Of a DNA stretch of 64,000 bases, positions 54,105-64,000 are shown one piece after another. How positions within the stretch are numbered: the first letter of the stretch is position 1; every line of letters starts with the position of its first letter. The stretch is taken from assembly GCA_012934845.2 (NCBI GenBank), contig WNNJ02000329.1, forward strand, positions 124,001 through 188,000, read 5' to 3'. The stretch is from Pomphorhynchus laevis (lineage: Eukaryota > Acanthocephala > Palaeacanthocephala > Echinorhynchida > Pomphorhynchidae). The notes beneath the pieces are model-generated. The model ran no database searches. It had not been told where the DNA came from and saw nothing but the letters and a program-made list of their open reading frames with translations. A program made the position numbers and the translations under genes.

Positions 54105-54710
54105 TGTAGATTTGGCCCCGCTGCTATGTTGGATTGAGGAATAGGGTCGCAAACCTGATAACATAGCAATTCCACCTGTTGATCTATAATTCTTATTCTG
54201 ATACAACGAATGTTATTTATTACTCAATTCATAACAGTTGACTTTTATTTTATAATTCAATTTTAAATTTTGACTTGATATAAATAAATTGCTTTTTGGC
54301 GAAGCGTCCCCGAGAATTAAAACTTTTGAATTTTATTTAAATATTTCGTCTTTTCGTGCAATCCTTGTCACTTATGAAAACTAAGAGAAAAATATTATAA
54401 TCGAAAAGGGCTGCACGAACAGCCGAAATATTTAAATAAAATTCAAAAGTCTTAATTCTCGGAAATGGTTCGCCAAAAGCAAATTCTTTTAACCCGAATG
54501 CAATATTATTCGATAAATAAAAATTGTATAAAATATTATATAATCATTTATTATTTATAATTATTTATCTTTATTTTTAATTTATATTAAAACTTGTGTG
54601 AAAATGTAATAACTTCTGTGAAATAATATAACTTTTATAACTCGTGTGAAATAATAAAATAATAATAAAATAATATAAAATACGTAGACTTAGTTATCTG
54701 ATCTGATTTA
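54105..54710 (+). repeat. P repeat copy with an inserted inverted repeat
   Basis: Has GGCCCCGCTGCTATGTTGGA, GGGTCGCAAACCTGATAAC and ATAGCAATTCC, and ends TACGTAGACTTAGTTATCTG. Inside its tail, 54286-54487 is an inverted pair (TTGCTTTTGGCGAA and TTCGCCAAAAGCAA, with TAAATATTTCG arms), probably a small foldback insertion. Confidence 0.65.
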
Positions 54711-55318
54711 TTCAGATCTTTGATTTGGAAATTTTGTCAAAAGACAAACTGAAAAATTTACGCTCTAAGCCTCACAATTTCTGTAGTGTTTTCAATATCA
54801 AACCGAAAAAATCACGACAAGTGGTCTACCACAGTGGTCTTCAACTTCCGGTCCGCGGATTGGTGCAGGTCCGTGGAGAAAATTTGCCGGTCCGTGGAGA
54901 AAATATTTTTATTTTATTAAAATTATGATTTCCTTTACAGACAATGAGAAATGGTTCCAATGCAATAAAGAGGTATTACAGAGAACATTGCCATCCTTGA
55001 GGAACTCTTTCGTTTTAAAGAAAAACTTCAAATGATATTAAAACATAAAATATATTTAAAGAGGGATCTGGCACTAATGAGTCATTGTGATGACGACACG
55101 GCATTCGTCATTCTTTCGCGTCTGGCTTACATGTTTTATATAAAATATGTTTTTAAAACACTTTTATAACCAGTATTAGGGCATTGCGAATTCAAAAATG
55201 TTTCTAGTTTGATGCTCATCTGTTTAAATTATATATATTTTTAAATTGAAAATTTTTTACCCCAATAAAATTAAATGAGTAAACTTACTAACATTTTAGA
55301 AAATTTTCTTGAAAAAAC

Positions 55319-55355
55319 AAATGCTAGCTTTGATAGGGTTTCAAAGCTAGCATTT
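55319..55355. repeat. Short hairpin in the hAT 5' region
   Basis: AAATGCTAGCTTTGA and its near complement TCAAAGCTAGCATTT-like arm, with further AAATGCTAGC words at 55360 and 55381. Confidence 0.6.
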
Positions 55356-55505
55356 TTTCAAATGCTAGCTATGAAAAAACAAATGCTAGCCAAGTGGTTC
55401 AAATATTGCAAGCAATGAGACGATAGATAACCTTATCAGACCAAGTACAAAAAAACCTTTATCAGACAATACAACGAATCATATTTACAATATGGTTTTA
55501 CAGAT

Positions 55506-57214
55506 ATGAAAGAATCCAGCATTCCCTTGCCTCTATGTATAATCTGTGGCGAAGAACTTTCTAATGATGCAATGAAGCCTTCTAAAATGCTTCGTCACTT
55601 AAGAACAAAGCATCAGTCACTAGAAGATAAACCTTTGGCCTATTTTAAAAGATTACTGCAGGAATACAAAAGACATAGAGCTTATCCAAAAAATAATATC
55701 TACAAACGAAAAGGCCCTAAAGGCTTCATTTTTGGTCGCAAATCGTATTGCTAGGTCTAAAAGCATTTACGATAGGTGAAGAATTGATTTTGCCATATAC
55801 TAAAGATATTTGTCGTGAAATCCTTGGAGAAGAGTCTGCGAAGAAAATATCAAATATACCTTTGTCTGCTAGCACTATAACTAGGAGGATTGATGAAATT
55901 GCATTGGACATTGAGAAACAATTACTAGAAGGAATATCCGAATCGCCCTGGTATGCACTCCAGGTAGACGAATCTACAGACATTGATAACAAGGCACTGC
56001 TTCTTGTTTTTGTAAGATACATTTATAAGGAAGATGTACAAGAGGACTTGTTATGTACCTTATCTCTGCCGACCCACACTACAGGGGCTCAGATTTTGAC
56101 GTGAAATATGAATATGTCTATAAACATCTTGATTGCAACTTTTGTGAGTATATGTACAAATGGTGCTGCTATGACTGGAAGACTATCTGGGCTAACCGCA
56201 AAAATAAAGGAAGTTTTCCCAAAATGTGAATCCATACACTGTATCATTCACGGGGAAATGCTTGCAAGTAGAAAAATGGACACTGAACTTAACACTGTGC
56301 TGGGTGATGTCGTTAAAGTCATCAACTATATCAAAGCACGTGCTCTAAATTCACGCCTGTTTGAACAGCTTTGCGAAGAAATGGGTCCATATCATAAATG
56401 TCTTCTTATACACACTGAAATAAGATGGCTTTCTAGAGGAAAATCTTTAGCCATAGTATTTGAATTGCGTGATGCTCTAAAAAGATTTCTAGAAGAAAAA
56501 GAATCACCTATGGCAGTATTTTTCAGCGACAGTGTATGATTGTCAAGGTTGGCTTACTTGTGTGATGTATTCGGTTTTTTCAATGATATGAACTTGTCAC
56601 TTCAAGGGAGGATGACAACAGTGTTTAAGTTAGCAGATAAGGTTGCAGCTTTCAAATCCAAGGCAAAGATGAGGCTACGGTGTCTAAATGAAGGGGTTCT
56701 GGATATGTTTCCAATACTGTCTAAATATCTGTGCGGAAAAGAAACGAATGTTATTCACCATCAATTCATTTCTAATCATTTATCTCTGCTTATTGAAGAA
56801 TTTGAGAAATATTTTCCGTCTTCCAAAGATCCAAGAATCGGCAATGAATGGATACGTGATCCATTTTGTAATTCACCATCTGGTAAAGATATATCCTTGC
56901 AAATTGCAGAGCAGATATTGGATGTCGTGAACGACGACAACTTCAAAAGTGAATTTTCTTTTTCGACTCTTACAAGTTTTTGATTTAAAGTTATGAGCGA
57001 ACATCGTGAAATTGGGACCCTTCCACTTAAATCTTTATTGCCATTTTACACATCTTACCTACGTGAATCAGGATATTCGGTGGCTTCTGCAAATAAAACA
57101 AAATACCGAAATAGGTTGGATATTAGTAAAACACTTAGAGTGTCCCTATCTTCTATTACCCCTAGGTGGAATCTCCTTGTTGAAGATACACAAGCACAAG
57201 GTTCTCATTGATTT
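55506..57214 (+). pseudogene. hAT transposase of the ZBED type, frameshift and stops
   Basis: Starts with a BED-like zinc finger (LCIICGEELSND then MLRHLRTKHQ). After one frameshift near 55745 the rest is in a single frame from 55748, with in-frame stops at 56102, 56537 and 56981. The RNase H-like core has YALQVDESTDIDNKALLLV (catalytic D) and later HIEIRWLSRG-like text (HTEIRWLSRGKSLAIVFEL), then LAYLCDVFGFFNDMNLSLQG. The C-terminal dimerisation part reads LKSLLPFYTSYLRESGYS and NKTKYRNRLDISKTLRVSL. Vertebrate ZBED5/SCAND3-type proteins are derived from this group. Not active as it stands. Confidence 0.9.
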
Positions 57215-57408
57215 GAATTGTATTTTGGGACATTAAATACATCTTTATAAGTTTTTTAATCAATTTTTAATATTTTGTACATAAGTTTGCAATTGTAGGA
57301 AAGGTGTTGTTTCAAATTTGATATTAAAAGAATTGTATATAGTTTGCCGGTCCGCGAATTTTTTTAACTTTGACCGGTTCGTAATGTCAAAAAGGTTGGG
57401 GACCACTG

Positions 57409-57607
57409 ATCTAGTGTATCCACATTGCAACACATGTCACGGCTGGGGGTACTGGAACTCTAGTTGCAATAAATCAAGAGACTGGGATTTGTGTTCGAAC
57501 GACATTAATCACAACTTCGATTGCAGGCTTGGTCCGAAATACTCAAATTGTTGTCCTCCAGCCAATGCAACACGCCGCTCAACGACTGATTCATCCGGGG
57601 TATTTCA
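57409..57607 (+). pseudogene. LINE ORF1 zinc-knuckle fragment
   Basis: Reads DLVYPHCNTCHGWGYWNSSC, then a degraded second and third knuckle (CSND, CRLGPKYSNC). It starts exactly at the hAT right end and stops at a C run. It is a fragment of the main LINE family. Confidence 0.8.
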
Positions 57608-57623
57608 CCCCCCCCCCCCCCCC
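57608..57623. repeat. C16 run at an inverted LINE junction
   Basis: Sixteen C in a row separate a plus-strand ORF1 piece from a minus-strand ORF2 end. On the minus strand the run extends the LINE word CTTCGGGG. Confidence 0.9.
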
Positions 57624-59862
57624 GAAGAGTCCAATCAAGTCGGACTATGCTAGGTAATCGCGAGATGAGGAGCTTGAGAAATCTTAGTCTTTACTCTGGG
57701 GGACGTCCTCTAGAAAATAAGACTAATCCCGAGATAGCCCAAGTAGTCCAAAGGCGCACTTGGGTTTTCCCAATTAATGACAGATGCTGAGCCCGTTTCA
57801 GGGCCCATCTAGCTCTCTTTAGGATACGTTTAAGTCTATCCAGATAAGCTTTTGCCGAACAATTCACCGTAATGGTGAACCCATGTATTTTACTCGACTT
57901 GTGAAGGTCAAGAGTAGTTGATTAGTCAATATAGAAGGCAGAGCAGAGTGTGCTAGTCTCTTTAATTTTTTCTTTGTTGCAGGACCGCCATGAAAGACAA
58001 AAACATGCAATTTGGAGGAATTTAAAATAAGATTGGATGTGGGTAACTGATCTTTTAATCTAAAAAAGAAACGGCGGATGTCCGATACAACATCTTTGCA
58101 CACGCGTCCAAAGAACAGGGATGTGGTATCATCAGGGTATACAACTAGATGTTGATCAAGTTTAAAATTCTTGAATAGTACAATGGTAGCAGCAAGATAT
58201 AAGATTGGAGAAAGTGGGGATCTTTGAGGCACACCCGTAATAGGGTAGACCTCACGCGCATCAAGGTCGTCTTCATAGTAGAACCGCTTGGTATACAGCA
58301 ATATCTCCACATGTTAACAATTATCGCAGTCAACCCGAAGGACCTGAGAGAGGAGATAACGAAGGGAATGGAGATCCGGTCAAATGCAGCAGAAAAGTCC
58401 AGGAAAGCAACCACATTAAGTTGATGGCTATTATGCCGACAAAACTGATGCACTTCACATATTGCTGAATGGACATAGTGATTTTTTACATACCCATGAA
58501 AACCTGGTAGGGTTAACTTTCGCCTACTTAGATCGTAGCAAAATTACGCGCAAGCGCTTTTTCGTAAATGGAGATGAGGAGTTTTGTATCGAAATGGGCC
58601 GCAGATCTTTAGGACATGTAATCGATTTCTGTTTATGTAAAATCGATTTCTGTCTAGGAGCTAATAGCATAGTGATGGCGACTTTCTGTCTCTGACTGTC
58701 TGTCAAAAGCTGACCGACCCGAGTAGAGAGTGGCGCATGGGATAGGTTGGGGTGATTGAGTGGCTCCATAATTATGTAGGGATAGCGATTCCACTAAAAC
58801 TTTATCAAGGCCAATACTACCAATCCAGCCTAACGTTTTATCCTTCGAACAGACAAACTTCTCCTTCTTGAATATCTCTCAAAAGGAAGACTGAGGGCAA
58901 TGCTCTCCCTATCCTTCCCCAGCTGGAACCAATATCTAGTGCTACAGTATTCATTCGAGAGGGCATGTCTGGCGGAAACAGAGAGATTAATGTGTAGCAT
59001 ATTAGCTAGGACCCTGAGATTGTTGGAGTGGGATTGTATATACGACCTCTATAAGTAGTCGAAAGTAACGCGGTAGTTTATGATTAGAGGTAGAAATTAA
59101 ATTCAGTCAAACTCTCATTACCAATTCTGGGGAAGAGTTGGAAAGCTGCCTGGAAGAACACCACTATAATATAATCAAGGTAATATCTTCTCCTAAGCAA
59201 CATATCTTCCTCTATCCGCCAGCGAATTAGGTCATGAGAAGTTGTCACAGTTGTTGGCGAGACTGATCCGTGCAGATGGGTTTCAACTATCACATCTTTT
59301 GAAGCCGTAATATATCAAGAAGAGAATTTGTTGTTGAACAATGAAAAGTAAGAGACGGTAGTTTATGAATTAAATAGACGTTCCTTGCTCTGCGGAGTGT
59401 TGCATTAATCCAACGACCAGTTCTGTCGTTGAAGTCACCAAGTAACATGTCATAGTTACTACTTAAAATACGATCCAGGAGGTCCCGATTCTTGTTAATC
59501 TCACCTGGACGGATGTAGATATTGGCTATAATGATGCGTTTACCGTTCTTACAAAGTGGAAAAGCTAAACAAGACAGGGCTGGACAAGTGTAGTTTAACA
59601 TGAGGGAATATCTTAAGGAGCCTTTAACAAGGGTTAAAAGACCTTGAGATGAAGATGAGTGAGGTGGGGTTATGCACGGAGTATAGTGGGTGTAGATGTG
59701 CTTTGGGATAAATCGAGTAATGTCCTAGGGGAGACGAATAGACCGCGTCTCCTTAAGGACTATAACATCTGCATATCTACCAGATTAGAGTTTAAGGTCA
59801 GAAGCACCTTCCGAGTTTAACTGAAGAATATTCAGTGAAAAGGACTGTTGATTACTTTGCAT
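57624..59862 (-). pseudogene. LINE copy 3 ORF2, decayed but nearly full length
   Basis: ORF2 starts at 59862 (MQSNQQSFSLNILQ) and runs down to GATTGGACTCTTCGGGG at the C run. Recognisable parts: GDFNDRTGRWINATLRRA (about 59420), SHDLIRWRIEED (about 59230), LDFSAAFDRISIPFVIS (about 58400), GVPQRSPLSPILYLAAT (about 58230) with Q-R instead of Q-G, and YPDDTTSLF (catalytic motif with A changed to P, about 58130). Many frameshifts and stops. It is older than the copies at 9.5 and 17.1 kb. Confidence 0.9.
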
Positions 59863-59945
59863 TATGTCAAGCTAGCTAGAGTATGATGCTTCCTCCTAGT
59901 CTGAACTGGAGTTGAGAAGGTTGCCCTCATCACACCCAGTCGGAC
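59863..59945 (-). pseudogene. LINE copy 3, end of ORF1 region
   Basis: The reversed sequence GGCAACCTTCTCAACTCCAG and GACTAGGAGGAAGC corresponds to the ORF1 end and linker of other copies (for example 9470-9530). The element is truncated here; PLE-like sequence starts near 59950. Confidence 0.6.
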
Positions 59946-59949
59946 AAGT

Positions 59950-60850
59950 TAGAGACACTTGCAAGCATATGTTTCTTGTAAATTTAAAATATCATCTTTA
60001 CGATATAAATTAGATGTAGTTTTAATTTATTCTAATTTAATGTTCATATCTAGATATATATTCTTTTTCATTAATATTGGTTTTATTAAGAATGAGGCTA
60101 TCTGGATAAATGTGTTCGGTTATTGAATAAAAATTATTAGAGTTAAATACACATATATTATCAATGTAGTAAAACATATATTTCATATCTTTATATAATT
60201 TAGATTTATTTTTAAAGAGTTATGAACTGATCCATATTCTATAAAGCTTAAAAATAAGTCTACTATAATTGGACTACTATTACTTCCCATTAAACCACCT
60301 TTTAACTGTCTAAATATAGATGCCCCTACTTTTATATAATTTTGATTCATCAAAATATTCACAGATGCTATTAATTCAATTTTGTCCATATATTTATATT
60401 TATTTGATGATTTAATTTTTGTTAGATATGCGTTATAGTTATTATACCAAAATCGTACGTATTTATATTCTGAAAATTTATTTTGTGTGTTCTAAAAATT
60501 CTTTTGTAGAATTAATACTGAAATAGTGTTTTATATCAGTATTAATTTCGATTATCCTACAATATTTTTTGAAGTGTGCTTTAATTACTTTAAGTATTTT
60601 ATTCATATAAACAGAAAGTGGTTTTAATGTACATTTAAAAGCACTACATATTAACCTAGGTTTTATTAAATTTTTATGTAATTTTGGATTCCAATATAAT
60701 ATAGGTATAGTTTTATTATCTGATTTAATTTTTATACCCTTCTTATCCATTATAGAACAGTGACTTGTAATAATTGTTTCTAAATTTAAATCACTACATT
60801 CATATGTTGCGTTTACATTTAAATCATTATAATTAACTTATTTCATCAGT
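59950..60850 (-). pseudogene. Penelope-like RT, longest copy, minus strand
   Basis: Read on the minus strand it keeps the normal order: TIPILYWNPKLHKNLIKPRL with ICSAFKCTLKPLSVYMNKIL (first RT motifs, frame 60750-60478), RIIEINTDIKHYFSINSTKE, then IFRQLKGGLMGSNSSPIIVD (motif B), YIDNI (altered YIDD), NNFYSITEHIYPDSLILNKT and the start of the C-terminal part. YWNPKLHK and the motif B form support a Penelope-like element rather than a LINE. Several frameshifts. It lies between two LINE copies of opposite direction. Confidence 0.65.
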
Positions 60851-60872
60851 ATATCATAATAAAGCTTTTTAC

Positions 60873-62070
60873 ATGAAATATGAACATCTAAAATATACAA
60901 ATCACGGTTTATGTGTTAATTATGCAAATTGGTTTCAAATGCACAACAACAATCTCGCAAATTTTGTGTCGGAGCCATCAAAGGTTTTTTGTTTCTGCCC
61001 AGATTCTCATGCTGAATGTAACATAAGTGATCCTAACTCTTCGATTATATCTATGCGGTCTAAGGTTAGTGATGATTTATTTTCTTCAAATGATAGAGAG
61101 GTACTTCCCCACATCCCGAAAAGGAATAACCTTGTGATTATTAAAGTTATTAAACCAATTGAAAAGGAAAGATTATATAACACTTTCCTCCGAGGTTTTG
61201 TGGATAATTACAGTAACTGAATACTTTTTAACAAGGTAAAAGTATTTGCCGGTGAATTAAAGATATCTTTTATCTCAGCTGACATCTTAAATGATTACAT
61301 AGATTATTTTAACAAATTTCACTTGGATCAAGGAGAGCTTATTCGCGAACCGATAAATGCCTCCCTTAAAATTAATAATTTGCCCGTCATTGGATGAGGA
61401 TGACAAAAAAGCTTTGACGAATCAATTTGGGATTTTCAATCTGCGCCAAATCCTGGGTAGGGATGGCAACCCTATCATGGTAGGGTTCTTTTCCGAACCC
61501 ATTGATCGTGAGCAGCTGTTGTCCAAAGCCGGTTCAAGCCCCTTTTATCGGATTCAATCTGAACTTTACTATCGTTGATATTGATGAGTATGCATACCCC
61601 ACTGCAGCCGATGTCACAAATGAAGACACTGGGCGTCCAGCTGCAGTGGGACGGCTACATGTGAGATGTGTGGCTCTTCGTCCTGCCTGGTGATTAATTC
61701 TACCGACTCAAGGCCTCTCCGTCCTGCACCAACTGTGGGAAGGCCATCCGGCCTGGCGCAGTGCCTGCCCTACGTTCAAAACCTACACAAAAGCGTTTAT
61801 TAAGCCTTTAAAGTACAAATCGGCTTCTTCATTTTTTACTGTTTCCGTTGCTCAGAGGATGAGTGATTCAGAAATATCACTTATGGTAGACAAGAAAATT
61901 GATTCCTCGCATAAGAGGCTTGAGAGCTTTATACTTATGGCAATCGGGGCTATAAATCCGAATCCAGTATTACCGGCCCCAGCAGTTACCCCAGCTTCGG
62001 AAAAAAGGGGGGATCGGTTCATCCAGTCCCCCAATCAAGATTGGAAATCTTCTGAAGGCTAAGAGGGGAA
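60873..62070 (+). pseudogene. LINE copy 4 ORF1, decayed
   Basis: Starts MKYEHLKYTNHGLCVNYANW. It continues IPKRNNLVIIKVIKPIEKER and RLYNTFLRGFV, aligning with residues 65-95 of the intact ORF1. A TGA at about 61218 and later shifts break it (FNLRQILGRDGNPIMV, then FIGFNLNFTIVDIDEYAYP). The zinc knuckles near 61590-61760 are damaged, with most Cys lost. The sequence differs from both other ORF1 types, so it is a third ORF1 lineage. Confidence 0.8.
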
Positions 62071-62189
62071 ATAAAGATTTTGTCCTGGGGCAAGTACCTA
62101 CCCTGGATAAAGCTAGTGGTGGGAAGGGCGACCTTCCTGCACCTAGTTCTGTCTAGGTAGGCAATCCCCCATCTAACTAATCCATCACA

Positions 62190-64000
62190 ATGCAGAGTAC
62201 TCGTGAGCCTTTTTCACTGAATATCCTTTTAGTGGAATTCGGGAGGTGCTTCTGCCTTTAGACTTCTATCCGGTAGAGACGCAGATGTTATAGTCCTTCA
62301 GGAGACGCGGTCTATCCGTATCCCCCAGGACATTACTCGATTTAATCCAAAGCATATCTGTTCCCACTATACTACGTACATAACCCCACCTCACTCCTCT
62401 TCATCTCAAGAAATCTTGACCTTAGTTAAATGCTCATTAAGGTCCTCCCTCTTATTAAATTACTCGTGTCCAGCCATGTCTTGTCCAGTAGTTTCACTCT
62501 GTAAGAACGGTAAACGCCTCAGTCTTGCCAATGTCTACATCCGTCATGGGGAGATTCACACGAACCTTGATCTTCTGGATAGTATTATTGACAGCGGCTA
62601 TGACATGACACTTGGGGACTTCAACGACAGAACTGGTCGTTGGATCAATGCAGCACTTCGCAGAGCTAGGAACGATTATCATATTCACAAACCAACTTCC
62701 CCTACCTTTCATTGCACATCAACAAATTAAATCCTCGACATTTTACTGCTTCACTCGAGGTGGTTGTTAAAACACCTCTGTACGGAGCAGTCGCGCCAAC
62801 AACTGTCCATCTCTCATGACCTACTTCGTTGGAGAATTGAGGAGGATTTGTTGCTTCGAAGGAAGTTTCACTTTGATCCAATCAGAGTGGCCCTCTTTCA
62901 GGCAGCCATCCAACGCTTCCCCCGAATTAGTAATGAGAATTTAACCGAATTTAATTCCTACCTCTCTTCGCAAGCTACCGCATTGCTTTCGACAACCTAT
63001 AAAGGTCGCATTTTCAATCCCACTCCGACGAAACTCAAGGTTCTAGCAAAACTACTGAACCTCCCTAATCTCTCTTCTTCCGCCAGACAGACCCTCTCGA
63101 ATGAATATTGGAGCACTAGATATAGGTTCCAGCTGAGTAGGGATAGGATGAGTATTGCTCGTCTTAATCCTTCCAGTCTTCTTTTTGGAAGATTTTTAAG
63201 AAGGAGAAGTTTGTTTGCTGGAAGGATAGAGCATTGGGTTGGATAGGTAATGTAGGCCTTGATAAAGTTTTGGAGGAGTCACTAGCCATACACAACTATG
63301 GAGCCACTTAATCACCTCAACCAATCCCGCCTTGGTGTAACTTCAGGAGTAGGGATCTATCTGTTACGGATATCCTTAACTCCTGGGGTCCACTCCCAGG
63401 CACCTCAAAATCCGTCGCTCTACTTTCTTCTCGGGTCTGTCAGCTTTTGACAGCTGATCAGAGAAGAGAGGTGGCCGTCACAATGCTTTAAGCCTCCCCA
63501 TCCGATGTAGCAGGCATCAATATTAGTAAGCGTGTTTTTATTCCTAAGAAAAAATTCTGCTCATGCCCTAAAGATCTGCGACCCATTTCGATTCAAAATG
63601 CCCTCGTGTCGATTTACGAAAAAGCGCTTACGCGTAAAATATGCGACCATTTAAGTAGGCGTAATTTGATCCCTCCAGGTTTTCATGAGTTTGTCAAAGG
63701 TCGCTCGGTCCATTTAGCAGTTGGTGAGGTGGAGCAGTTTTGTCGAGATAATATCCATCGTCGAGTTGTGGCTGTTTTCCTTGACTTTTCTGCTGCATTT
63801 GACTGCATCTCCATTCCTTTTGTGATCTCTTCTCTCAGGTCCCTCGGGTTGCCTGCGAGAATTGTGAACAGGGTGGAGATCCTGCTGTATACCAAGCTAT
63901 TTTACTATAAAGACGACCCTGATGCGCGTCAGTTCTACCCTATTACATGTGTACCTCAAGGATCCCCACTTTCTCCCATCTTATATATTGCTGATTCCAT
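62190..64000 (+). pseudogene. LINE copy 4 ORF2, runs off the window
   Basis: Begins MQSTREPFSLNIL at 62190, then frames 62416-62730 (GDFNDRTGRWINAALRRARN), 62764-63246 (DLLRWRIEEDLLLRRKFHF and on) and later pieces in other frames: DLRPISIQN near 63570, FLDFSAAFDCISIPFVIS near 63785 and CVPQGSPLSPILYIAD at the window end. Several frameshifts and stops. Positions 62908-63107 are almost identical to 17865-18064 of copy 2 while the flanks differ more. The catalytic YADD lies beyond the window. Confidence 0.9.

Larger units (their letters stand above)
54832..57408 (+). mobile_element. hAT transposon, 2577 bp, broken
   Basis: Ends CAGTGGTCTTCAACTTCCGG and CAAAAAGGTTGGGGACCACTG, imperfect inverted repeats of the CAGTGGTCCCCAACC type. 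Subterminal GGTCCGYGG words are repeated at both ends. Flanking 8-mers GTCTACCA and ATCTAGTG agree only at TCTA, so the target duplication is weak. The right flank is LINE ORF1 sequence. A stretch at 55065-55137 is shared with the hairpin at 50.6 kb. The transposase gene is at 55506-57214. Confidence 0.85.

Noticed and set aside
54725-54928. Plus-strand frame at the left edge of the hAT element
   Set aside because: It crosses from unrelated flank into the hAT terminus and matches nothing, including LINE ORF1, so it is a chance frame.

Overview
This is a piece of a very AT-rich animal nuclear genome, most likely an arthropod or another invertebrate. The evidence is one spliced host gene with introns down to about 50 bp, a eukaryotic tRNA-Glu gene, several families of non-LTR retrotransposons, hAT DNA transposons, foldback elements, minisatellites and satellite-like arrays. 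I see no bacterial operons, CRISPR arrays, LTR elements or capsid genes.

Layout. Positions 1-1570 hold AT-rich DNA with reverse-oriented pieces of an abundant structured repeat, called the P repeat here. An old LINE copy lies at 1570-3220, followed by a duplicated repeat (3222-3935, second copy 24806-25500) and a fragment of an unrelated RT element (4025-4577). The best-preserved LINE is at about 8214-12136. It has an intact ORF1 (8266-9534) and an ORF2 with one frameshift (9539-11987). A small hAT-type MITE with target duplication is at 12785-13166 and a tRNA-Glu(UUC) gene at 14199-14270. Between 14440 and 19240 a second LINE copy (15818-18684) sits between repeats that carry a perfect palindrome of about 50 bp. 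From 19380 to 25800 come Penelope-like RT pieces, P repeats and a near-perfect 137-bp tandem array.

The host gene is claspin (CLSPN), on the minus strand from 53622 down to 27499. I could assemble 20 coding exons with matching splice phases, except for one probable missing exon between 40054 and 37081. The protein ends in SVFKHFSK, close to the vertebrate claspin end SIFKYLES. Claspin is the replication-fork checkpoint mediator that carries the ATR signal to Chk1. Its introns are packed with repeats. These include a tandem array of 384-bp units whose sequence folds into type I hammerhead ribozymes (29385-30320, with another copy at 37830-38122), foldback elements, a 53-bp minisatellite and RT fragments.

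Upstream of claspin, 54832-57408 is a broken hAT transposon of the ZBED type. It is followed by LINE pieces in inverted arrangement (57409-59945), a minus-strand Penelope-like RT (59950-60850) and a fourth LINE copy (60873 to the window end).

The most interesting item is the hammerhead-bearing tandem repeat. It fits the metazoan retrozyme pattern (small repeats with type I hammerheads, thought to make circular RNAs and to depend on Penelope-like RTs), and Penelope-like RT pieces lie in the same window. Second is the P repeat, whose pairing pattern suggests a conserved pseudoknotted RNA. No functional claim here was tested; all assignments are from reading the sequence.
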